Origin: Halarcobacter anaerophilus
GTDB taxonomy: Bacteria; Campylobacterota; Campylobacteria; Campylobacterales; Arcobacteraceae
Direction of reading: 5' to 3'
NCBI RefSeq assembly: GCF_006459125.1
Contig: NZ_CP041070.1
Coordinates: 1,054,001 to 1,118,000 of the forward strand
DNA: 64,000 bases
Under the pieces are notes generated by a model. The model was not told the origin of the DNA and did no database searches. It saw only the letters and a list, made by a program, of their open reading frames with translations. The position numbers were made by a program, and so were the translations under genes. Position 1 is the stretch's first letter, and each line of letters begins with the position of its first letter. Shown piece after piece: positions 8,068-15,298 of this stretch.

Positions 8068-9150
8068 TTAGGTAACTTTTTTCTTGAAAAACCAAGTTGC
8101 AACACCTAAAGTTACTACTCCTAAAGCAATCATGGGAAGAATTTCCCATATTGCAATATCCCATGAAATATCTTTTAAGAATACTCCTTTTACCAAAATA
8201 AGAAAATATTTTAAAGCTACAAAATCCGTATAAGGAACAAGCCAAGAAGGCATATTTTCCACAGGGGTTGCGAATCCTGACATCAAAATTGAGGGAACAA
8301 GAATAATAAAAGCTCCTAAAATTCCCTGCTGTTGGGTTGAGGAAATAGATGAAATAAAAAGTCCGAAACCTACAACCGAAAATACAAAAGCGATAATAGC
8401 CGTAAATAAGATCCAAAAGGAACCTAAAAAAGGAACCTGAAAAAACCAAATTGCCGATAAAAAGATAATAAATGCTTCAATAATACTTATTACCATAGGA
8501 GGAATAGTTTTTCCAATTATTAAAGTCATAGGACTTAAAGGTGCAACGGAAATCTGTTCAAAAGTTCCAAGTTCACGCTCTCTTGCAACGGACAAAGAGG
8601 TTAATATAAGTGCTACGATTATAGTCAGACTTCCTATTAAATTAGGAACAATCCACCAAAAGTTTTCCAAATTCGGGTTATACCAATTTCTTACAACAAT
8701 ATTTTGGGAGTTTTTTAAAAAAGTCGATTGGATTATCATTTGGATATATCCAATAGCAATTTGGGAACTATTAGATTTTCTACCGTCTCCAATTAGTCCA
8801 ATTTCTGCTTTTTGACCTTTTTGTATTTTTTGTGAAAACTCTTGAGAAATCTCAATAGCAACCATAATTTTTTGTGAATCTAGTTTTTCTTGTAAATCTT
8901 TATTGCTTTTTAAATACAAAACTTCACTAAAACGATCGCTGTATTTTAAGCTTCTGATAAACTCTTTGCTTTGATTTGAATTGTCTCTGTCCAAAACTCC
9001 TATAGAGATATTTTTTACCTCTAAAGTTACCGCAAAAGAGAATAATACCAACTGAATAAGAGGCGGTGAAATAATTACTATTCGTGAACGTTTGTCACTC
9101 CAAATTGCCAAAAACTCTTTTCTAATAAGCGCTAATAGTTGATAAAACAT
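8068..9150 (-). CDS. ABC-2 type permease, YbhR-like
   Basis: 360 residues, ABC-2 transporter fold: one N-terminal transmembrane helix (about 22-42), a large extracytoplasmic domain (about 45-170), then five C-terminal helices. The VARERELGTFEQISVAPLSP coupling segment is typical of this family. Fourth gene of the leftward operon; its ATG overlaps the stop of the other permease by one base. It probably forms a heterodimeric export channel with that permease, driven by the two-domain ATPase. Its 3' end converges on the asparaginase-like gene with only 2 bases between. Confidence 0.9.
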   Translation of the reverse strand: MFYQLLALIRKEFLAIWSDKRSRIVIISPPLIQLVLFSFAVTLEVKNISIGVLDRDNSNQSKEFIRSLKYSDRFSEVLYLKSNKDLQEKLDSQKIMVAIEISQEFSQKIQKGQKAEIGLIGDGRKSNSSQIAIGYIQMIIQSTFLKNSQNIVVRNWYNPNLENFWWIVPNLIGSLTIIVALILTSLSVARERELGTFEQISVAPLSPMTLIIGKTIPPMVISIIEAFIIFLSAIWFFQVPFLGSFWILFTAIIAFVFSVVGFGLFISSISSTQQQGILGAFIILVPSILMSGFATPVENMPSWLVPYTDFVALKYFLILVKGVFLKDISWDIAIWEILPMIALGVVTLGVATWFFKKKVT

Positions 9151-10253
9151 CAGTTTAACTTCTTTTTTGTGATTTTAAAAATTATTGCAAAAAGTACAAT
9201 TCCTATAAGCAGCATCCATAAAGTATTAGGAATTATTACTTCATATATATTTCCCGATAAAAACAGAGTTTGCAAAATAGTCGTAAAATATGTTGCGGGA
9301 ATAAAATTTGTAATAAACTGCAGCCAAACAGGCATACTGCTTATTTGAAATATAAAGCCCGATAAAATCATTGCAGGTAAAAATCCTATTATAAGAGCCA
9401 TTTGGGCTGCTACAAACTGATTTTTAGCCAATGTTGAAATTAACAAACCAAGACTTAGAGAAGGGATCAAATATACAGCCGAGGTTAAAAAAAGGATTAA
9501 ATATGAACCTCTAAAAGGAATTTCAAACCAAAGAAGGGTAATTAAAATACAAATTATCAAAGAGAACATTGCCAAAACAAAGTAGGGCAAAAGTTTTCCT
9601 AACAGAAGCTCTAAAATAGTCGTAGGCGTTGACATAATAGCTTCCATCGTTCCTCTTTCCCACTCTCTTGCTACAACCAACGCCGTAAGTAAAGTTCCTA
9701 TTAAAGTCAAAATTACGGCAATAGAACCTGGAAACAGAAAATAACTGCTTAATAAAGGTGCATTAAACCAATATCTGGTTTTTATATCTATGAGTGAATT
9801 TGTTGCCAAATTTTCATATACAAGCCAATTTTGCCAAAGTTCTTGGGAATATTTGTTTACATAACCTGCAATATTAGGTTCGCTTCCGTCTGTGATGATT
9901 TGGATTTTTGGATTGCTGTTTAAAATATCTTTATCAAAAGTTGAAGGAATAACAATCATAGCTCTTAATTTTCCTTCTTGAAGATATTTTGTAAAGGTTC
10001 TTTTATCTTTTGCCAAACTAACCTCAAAACTTTCACTGCTTTCAAAAGCTTTTACCAAACTTTGAGTATATTTCGAACTCTTTTCAACTACAATTCCTAC
10101 AGGAATATTTTTTGAATCCAGAGAAATAGCATAACCCATTAGAAAAAGCAGCATCAAAGGAAGAATCAAAGCAATAATCAAAGCACTGGGATCTCTTATT
10201 ATTTGAAGACTCTCTTTTAAAAAAATTGCTCTTAATCTTTGAAAACTAAACAT
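9150..10253 (-). CDS. ABC-2 type permease, YbhS-like
   Basis: 367 residues with the same ABC-2 layout as its neighbour: helix about 18-40, an extracytoplasmic domain, then five C-terminal helices, and the coupling motif VAREWERGTMEAIMSTPTT. The ATG at 10251-10253 overlaps the end of the ATPase gene by 8 bases; an upstream in-frame start would extend deep into the ATPase gene and is not preferred. The pairing of two ABC-2 permeases with a fused ATPase and an HlyD-type protein is the ybhGFSR arrangement. Confidence 0.9.
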   Translation of the reverse strand: MFSFQRLRAIFLKESLQIIRDPSALIIALILPLMLLFLMGYAISLDSKNIPVGIVVEKSSKYTQSLVKAFESSESFEVSLAKDKRTFTKYLQEGKLRAMIVIPSTFDKDILNSNPKIQIITDGSEPNIAGYVNKYSQELWQNWLVYENLATNSLIDIKTRYWFNAPLLSSYFLFPGSIAVILTLIGTLLTALVVAREWERGTMEAIMSTPTTILELLLGKLLPYFVLAMFSLIICILITLLWFEIPFRGSYLILFLTSAVYLIPSLSLGLLISTLAKNQFVAAQMALIIGFLPAMILSGFIFQISSMPVWLQFITNFIPATYFTTILQTLFLSGNIYEVIIPNTLWMLLIGIVLFAIIFKITKKKLN

Positions 10254-11943
10254 TGTCTTCTCTTTTAATAAGTTCGATAAAAGCCTCTTCCATAGTAGCA
10301 TTTTCTCCAATTTGATTAATTAGATTATGAGGAGTATCAAGAGCTATGGCTTTGCCTTTATAAATTAAAGCAATTCTGTCACAATACTCTGCTTCATCCA
10401 TAAAATGGGTTGTAACCATGATTGTCATACCTTTTTGCACCATTGCGTAAATATGATTCCAAAATTCACGTCTGGTTTGGGGATCAATTCCGGACGTTGG
10501 CTCATCTAAAAATAAAACTACAGGATCATGCATAACGGCACAAGATAAAGAGAGTCTTTGTTTATATCCCAAAGGCAGATTTTTTGCCGCTGTTTTTCTA
10601 TATTTCTCAAGTTCAAAAATTTTAATCATATTTTCAATCTTTTCTTTTCTTTTTTTGCCTTTTAATCCATAAACTCCCGCAAAAAATTTAAGATTTTCAA
10701 AAACTGAGATATCTGCGTAGAGTGAAAACTTTTGAGACATATAGCCTATTTTTTTTCTTGCTTTATATGAAGATTTTTCCAAATTCATACCTAAAACTTT
10801 TGCACTACCGCTAGTTGGTGTTATAAGACCGCAGAGCATTTTAAAAGTAGTAGATTTTCCAGCTCCGTTTGGACCTAAAAAACCGAAAATTTCACCTTTT
10901 TGTATTTTAAAATTAACTTTATCTGTAGCCGTGAAAGAACCGAATTTTTTTGTTAAATCAATAGCTTCTATAAGATTTTCTTCCCCGTTTGTTTCAAGTT
11001 CTGAAATCTGTTTTGCCAAAAGAGATTCTCCGTTGAAGTTTCCTTTTAAAATATTCATAAACCCGTCTTCAAAATTCGGTTCCATCTTTTCATATTTGCA
11101 ATTTTGGGCATTTATACTTTCTAAAGAGGGTAGAAGTTTTTCATCTTCGCATATTACTTTTATGCTGTTTCCTAGGATTACGCCGTCTTTTATATTTTCA
11201 TTTTTAAGTGCTAATCTTAAAGTCTCTCTTTTATTTTCTAATTTCCCTACTATTTTAAAGACTTTGCCTTTCATTGTATTGCTTAAATCCAAGGGGATTC
11301 CGTTAAATAAAATATCTCCTTCATTTAAAAGAATAACTTCATCACAAAGCGCCGCTTCATCTAAATAAGCAGTACTCCAAATAACGGTTACCCCGTCATT
11401 TATCAACTGATTTACTATACTCCATAACTCTTTTCTTGAAATAGGATCGACTCCTACTCCAGGTTCATCAAGAAGCAAGAGTTTTGGTTTTTTAATAAGA
11501 GCGCAGGCAAGACCTAACTTTTGTTTCATTCCTCCTGATAAATCTCTTGCTAAAAAAGATTTAAAATCTTTTAAATTTATAAATTCAAGTAACTCTTCAA
11601 TTCTTTGTTTCTGTTTTGATTTTTCTATTGATTGTAAATTTGAATAAAGTTTTAGATTCTCAAGTACGGATAAATCCTCATAAAGTCCGAATTTTTGAGG
11701 CATATATCCAATCTCTTCTTGTATTTTAACTGCATCTTTAGGTAAAGAAAATCCTAATATTTCAAGTTCTCCTTCATCTAAATCCAAAAGTCCCGTCATC
11801 ATTCTAATAAGCGTTGTTTTTCCAGCTCCGTCAGGACCTACTAAACCGGTAATTTTACCCTTTTGTATTTGCAAATTTAAATTGGAAATAGCTTTTATAT
11901 CACCAAAGTTTTTACACAGATTTTTAGCTAAAACAAGAGGCAT
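10246..11943 (-). CDS. ybhF: Two-domain ABC exporter ATPase, YbhF-like
   Basis: 565 residues with two complete nucleotide-binding domains. NBD1: Walker A GPDGAGKTT (about 36), signature LSGGMKQKLGLA, Walker B LLLLDEPGVGVD. NBD2: Walker A GPNGAGKSTT (about 344), signature-like LPLGYKQRLSLS, Walker B LFLDEPTSGID. The first Walker A with Asp in place of the usual Asn, and the phrases MPQKFGLYEDLSV and MSQKFSLYADISV, match E. coli YbhF as I recall it. It powers the two downstream permeases. It starts 1 base after the end of the HlyD-type gene. The substrate is likely drugs or other toxic amphiphiles, by family. Confidence 0.92.
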   Translation of the reverse strand: MPLVLAKNLCKNFGDIKAISNLNLQIQKGKITGLVGPDGAGKTTLIRMMTGLLDLDEGELEILGFSLPKDAVKIQEEIGYMPQKFGLYEDLSVLENLKLYSNLQSIEKSKQKQRIEELLEFINLKDFKSFLARDLSGGMKQKLGLACALIKKPKLLLLDEPGVGVDPISRKELWSIVNQLINDGVTVIWSTAYLDEAALCDEVILLNEGDILFNGIPLDLSNTMKGKVFKIVGKLENKRETLRLALKNENIKDGVILGNSIKVICEDEKLLPSLESINAQNCKYEKMEPNFEDGFMNILKGNFNGESLLAKQISELETNGEENLIEAIDLTKKFGSFTATDKVNFKIQKGEIFGFLGPNGAGKSTTFKMLCGLITPTSGSAKVLGMNLEKSSYKARKKIGYMSQKFSLYADISVFENLKFFAGVYGLKGKKRKEKIENMIKIFELEKYRKTAAKNLPLGYKQRLSLSCAVMHDPVVLFLDEPTSGIDPQTRREFWNHIYAMVQKGMTIMVTTHFMDEAEYCDRIALIYKGKAIALDTPHNLINQIGENATMEEAFIELIKREDNV

Positions 11944-11944
11944 T

Positions 11945-12919
11945 TTAATTTTCGTCTAAATCTTCAAATTCGATAGTTACAGGCATACCTTGTCTTATAT
12001 ATTCGTCGGGGTTTTCTACTATTAACCTTATTCTATAAACAAGCTGGGTCCTTAGTTCCGTCGTTTGTACGCTTTTGGGTGTAAATTCCGCTTGGGCAGA
12101 TATAAAACCGACTCTTGCTTCATATGCTTTATCAGGTTGGCTGTCTGTATATACTTTTGCTTTCATATTTGGATGTATAAGCCCTAAATATTTTTCACCT
12201 ATATAACTTCTTATCCAGTATTCATTTGTAAGAGCCATATCAACTATCGGAGTTCCTTGTGAGACAATAGCTCCTACTTCATGGGCTCTTGTTAATATTG
12301 TCCCGTCGTTTGGAGAAATAAGTTTTGTATCTTTTAAATGAATAGAAGCCTCTTTTTCTTGTGCTTTTAAACTTTCAAGTTTTGCATAAGCTGAAGCAAT
12401 GTCTTCTTTTTCATAACCGTTTTTCATCTGTTTTAGCTGGCTTTTTGCATAATTTGATTCGGCTTTAGCATTCTCAAAAGCGAATTTATAATCATCAAAA
12501 GTCTGTTTGGAAACAGATTTTGTTTTACTTAATTTTAAATATCTTTCATAATCTTTTCTACTCTTATTTAAAGCAACGACACTTTTGTCATAAGTTGCTT
12601 GAGCTTTCTCAATTTCCTCTTCTCTATAACCTTTTTCCAGTTTTTCTATTTGAGTTTTTTGCATTTTTATTTGTGCTTGAATACTTTTTAAAGATTGAGT
12701 ATATAAATCATCTTCAAGTTTTGCTATAGTATCGCCTTTTTTAAGTGTTTGTCCTTCGTCAAAATAGATATTTTTGATTTTTCCCGATACCCTGAATCCC
12801 AAACTGACTGTTCTTAAATCTACGTTTCCGTAGAATTGGGTTTTCTCATCTTCTTTAAAACAACCGCTTAAAAAAAGCAGTGCAACAATGGGCAGAATAA
12901 ATATATATGATTTTTTCAT
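11945..12919 (-). CDS. HlyD-type membrane fusion lipoprotein, YbhG-like
   Basis: 324 residues. The N-terminal signal ends in a lipobox (FLSGC, Cys about 20), so it is probably a lipoprotein, unlike E. coli YbhG. Barrel-sandwich halves flank a long coiled-coil hairpin (about 80-190, rich in Lys, Glu and Ala); the second half carries LISPNDGTILTRAHEVGAIV. It bridges the inner-membrane ABC exporter to the periplasm or an outer-membrane channel. It is the first gene of the leftward four-gene operon. Confidence 0.9.
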   Translation of the reverse strand: MKKSYIFILPIVALLFLSGCFKEDEKTQFYGNVDLRTVSLGFRVSGKIKNIYFDEGQTLKKGDTIAKLEDDLYTQSLKSIQAQIKMQKTQIEKLEKGYREEEIEKAQATYDKSVVALNKSRKDYERYLKLSKTKSVSKQTFDDYKFAFENAKAESNYAKSQLKQMKNGYEKEDIASAYAKLESLKAQEKEASIHLKDTKLISPNDGTILTRAHEVGAIVSQGTPIVDMALTNEYWIRSYIGEKYLGLIHPNMKAKVYTDSQPDKAYEARVGFISAQAEFTPKSVQTTELRTQLVYRIRLIVENPDEYIRQGMPVTIEFEDLDEN

Positions 12920-12981
12920 TATTTGTCCTAATTGGATTTTATGGCAAGTATTATATCAAAATAGTATTTATCTATTTTATA

Positions 12982-13006
12982 AATAAGAGGAGAGTTCCCT
13001 CTTATT
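12982..13006 (-). terminator. Hairpin terminator of ferritin gene
   Basis: AATAAGAGG (12982-12990) pairs with CCTCTTATT (12998-13006) around a 7-base loop. The ferritin stop codon (13002-13004) is inside the stem. It is followed on the minus strand by an AT-rich tract without a clean T run. Confidence 0.6.
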
Positions 13007-13511
13007 TTGTAGTTGGGTCTGTGAAAGTTCTGCTTCCTAACTCTTTATCTATAGTATAAAGTCCATAACCGTTGTCTCCTACAAGTTTGATATGGTCAAT
13101 AATCGCTTTTACGGTAGCTTCTTCTTCCACTTGTTCCGTTACGTACCATTGTAAAAGGTTGTATGTTGCATGATCTTTGTCTTTCATAGCCAAGTCACTT
13201 AAAATATTTAAGTTTTTTGTCATTTTTTGTTCATGAGCCAAAGATTTTTTAAAAACATCCAAAAGAGAGTTGTAATCAACTTTTACTCCTTGAATAGGAG
13301 GAAGATTTATATCCACATCTTGGTCTTCTAAATATTTGAACATCTTCATGCCGTGTGCAACTTCTTCTTGGTATTGAATTAAAAACCAGTTAGAAGAACC
13401 GTTAAATCCCTCTTTTGAACAATAAGCACTCATCCCCAGATAGATATAAGCAGAGTGATACTCTTTGTTTAGTTGTTCTATTAATGCTTTTTCTAACTCT
13501 TTACTAACCAT
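13002..13511 (-). CDS. ftn: Non-haem ferritin
   Basis: Iron-storage protein of 169 residues, normal for bacterial FtnA. Ferroxidase ligands are visible in the four-helix bundle: E17 in LNKEYHSAYIYLGMSAYC, the E/H pair in QYQEEVAHGMKMF (about 49-53), and E residues in EQVEEEATVKAI (about 126-133). It assembles as a cytoplasmic 24-mer. It is transcribed divergently from the pyrophosphatase gene across a 157-base gap with a TATATT/TATAAT-rich region. No obvious Fur box is seen there. Confidence 0.95.
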   Translation of the reverse strand: MVSKELEKALIEQLNKEYHSAYIYLGMSAYCSKEGFNGSSNWFLIQYQEEVAHGMKMFKYLEDQDVDINLPPIQGVKVDYNSLLDVFKKSLAHEQKMTKNLNILSDLAMKDKDHATYNLLQWYVTEQVEEEATVKAIIDHIKLVGDNGYGLYTIDKELGSRTFTDPTTK

Positions 13512-13592
13512 CTTTTGCTCCTTAATGTTTTATTTAATATACTGCTTTTATTAGTTTATCTTTTTATTTTTGTATATAATATAACAATTTAC

Positions 13593-13622
13593 AGTAACAT
13601 GACTTTTTAAAAGTAACATAAC
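13593..13622. promoter_or_regulatory. Tandem AGTAACAT(G/A)AC repeats between ftn and ppaC
   Basis: Two 11-base copies with one mismatch start at 13593 and 13612, 19 bases apart (about two helical turns, same face). They lie in the divergent promoter region and may be a regulator site. No known consensus was matched. Confidence 0.35.
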
Positions 13623-13668
13623 TATTTTTTAGATAAAATCCCTAAAAAATTAAAGATAGGATATTTAT

Positions 13669-14589
13669 ATGGCAATTTATACATGTGGACATACAACACC
13701 TGATTCAGATTCAATCTGTTCAGCTATTTCATTAGCATACCTTTTAAATAAAATCGGACGTGAAGCAATCCCTGCTAGACAAGGTCCGGTCTCTCCTGAA
13801 ACACAATTTATTTTGGATAAATTCGGATTTGAAGCACCCCAACTTAAAACTGAATTTGCAGGGTGTGAGCTGTTTATTACGGATTATTCAGATAGAGGAC
13901 AAGCTCCCAAAGATTTGGATCAAGCTACTGTTGTAGGTATTGTTGACCACCATAAATTAGGAGATATTACAACTTCTACTCCTTTAGAGTGTTGGATTAG
14001 ACCCGTTGGATGTACAAATACAATCGTAAAAGAGATGTATGACCATCACGGAGTTGAAATTCCTGCAAATATAGCCGGAATTATGATGTGTGCAATTTTA
14101 AGTGATACTGTAATTTTTAAATCACCGACTTGTACGGAAGTTGATATTAAAGCAGTTAGAGAGTTGGCAAAAATTGCGGGTGTTGAAGATTTCGGTGCAG
14201 TTGGAATGGAAATGTTCAAAGTAAAATCAGCTGTTGAGGGAGTGCCTGTAAGAGATCTGATTTTAAGAGATTACAAACCTTTTGATATGCATGGAAGCAG
14301 AGTAGGAATAGGGCAGCTTGAAGTCGTAGATTTATCAATCTTTGATAGTATTAAAGATGAATTACAAGCAGACTTAGACAAATTAAGAGAAGAAGAAAAT
14401 TTACATACTGCTTGTCTTCTTTTAACTGATATTATGAAAGAGGGATCTGAGATTTTAGTATCAAGTGAAGATACATCGGTTTTTGAAAAAGCTTTTGATG
14501 TAAAACTTGAAAACAAAAAAGTTTGGTTAGACGGTTGTCTATCAAGAAAAAAACAAATTATTCCTTTCTTAGAACCTGCCTTTGCATAA
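13669..14589 (+). CDS. ppaC: Manganese-dependent inorganic pyrophosphatase
   Basis: Family II pyrophosphatase, hydrolysing PPi from biosynthesis to phosphate. 306 residues, the family length. DHH-domain metal ligands: GHTTPDSDS (H8, D12, D14), the FITDYSD Asp and the VDHHKLGD His-His pair. The C-terminal DHHA2 domain ends with the substrate-binding SRKKQIIPFL. Cytosolic. It has its own promoter region divergent from ferritin and a hairpin downstream. Confidence 0.97.
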   Translation: MAIYTCGHTTPDSDSICSAISLAYLLNKIGREAIPARQGPVSPETQFILDKFGFEAPQLKTEFAGCELFITDYSDRGQAPKDLDQATVVGIVDHHKLGDITTSTPLECWIRPVGCTNTIVKEMYDHHGVEIPANIAGIMMCAILSDTVIFKSPTCTEVDIKAVRELAKIAGVEDFGAVGMEMFKVKSAVEGVPVRDLILRDYKPFDMHGSRVGIGQLEVVDLSIFDSIKDELQADLDKLREEENLHTACLLLTDIMKEGSEILVSSEDTSVFEKAFDVKLENKKVWLDGCLSRKKQIIPFLEPAFA

Positions 14590-14594
14590 AAGAC

Positions 14595-14615
14595 AAGACA
14601 GCTTTTTGCTGTCTT
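14595..14615 (+). terminator. Hairpin after ppaC
   Basis: AAGACAGC (14595-14602) and GCTGTCTT (14608-14615) pair perfectly around a T5 loop. There is no long T run afterwards, so termination may be partial, allowing read-through into the acetyltransferase gene. Confidence 0.55.
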
Positions 14616-14641
14616 ATCAAAACTAAAATAAAGAAAAATCA

Positions 14642-15073
14642 ATGATTACAAGAGTAAAAGAGTCTGAATATAAAACATTAACCACTATCTGGGAAGATTC
14701 AGTACGAGCTACACACACTTTTTTAAGTGATGCGGATATTAACTTTTTCAAACCGAAAATAATGAATGAGTATCTATATGCGGTAAAACTGTTCGCATAT
14801 AAAGACGAAGCTGAAAATATTTGCGGTTTTATAGGAATTGATGAAAATAGAGTGGAAATGCTTTTTATTCATTCTAAATATTTTAAAAAAGGTATAGGAA
14901 AAAGACTTTTGGAGTATGCCATTAAAAGTTACGGTATTAATGAACTAGACGTAAATGAACAAAATGAAGATGCAGTAGCTTTTTATAATCATTTTGGGTT
15001 TAAAGTTATAGGTCGAAGTCAAACAGATGAGTTTGGAAAACCTTTTCCACTTTTGCATATGGAATTAAAATAG
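14642..15073 (+). CDS. GNAT-family N-acetyltransferase
   Basis: 143 residues with a GNAT fold. The acetyl-CoA loop is FKKGIGKRLLEYAI (about 79-92, the Q/RxxGxG/A motif as KKGIGK), followed by the ELDVNEQNEDAVAFYNHFGFKVIGRS pattern typical of YjaB-like acetyltransferases. The closest style is the small single-domain protein acetyltransferases; the substrate is unknown. It lies 52 bases after ppaC, separated by a hairpin. Confidence 0.88.
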   Translation: MITRVKESEYKTLTTIWEDSVRATHTFLSDADINFFKPKIMNEYLYAVKLFAYKDEAENICGFIGIDENRVEMLFIHSKYFKKGIGKRLLEYAIKSYGINELDVNEQNEDAVAFYNHFGFKVIGRSQTDEFGKPFPLLHMELK

Positions 15074-15298
15074 AAGTATAAAAGGAACTTCAATTGCAAA
15101 TAAAAGAGTGGAAGAAGAGTATAAATAATTTATAGATAATCTTTTTTAATCTATTACAGTGTCAAATAGTTACAGTTTTTCTCTTTTTTCTTTAATATTA
15201 TAAATAAATAAAAATAATTTATTAAATCAAAACTTTATTAAAAGTTTTAATTTAGTAGAATGAAATAATTTTTTAATCTATTTTTATAGGAAATCTCT

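Noticed and set aside
8051-8449. Open frame of 132 codons on the minus strand
   Set aside because: Lies entirely inside the YbhR-like permease gene in another frame, with Cys/Phe/Tyr-rich composition typical of a shadow frame.
10931-11368. 145-codon plus-strand frame
   Set aside because: Antisense to the well-supported YbhF-like ATPase; no ribosome site or family features.
15101-15142. 13-codon TTG frame resembling the start of the following GGDEF/EAL protein (QIK motif)
   Set aside because: Only about ten bases are shared; too short to call a duplicated gene remnant.
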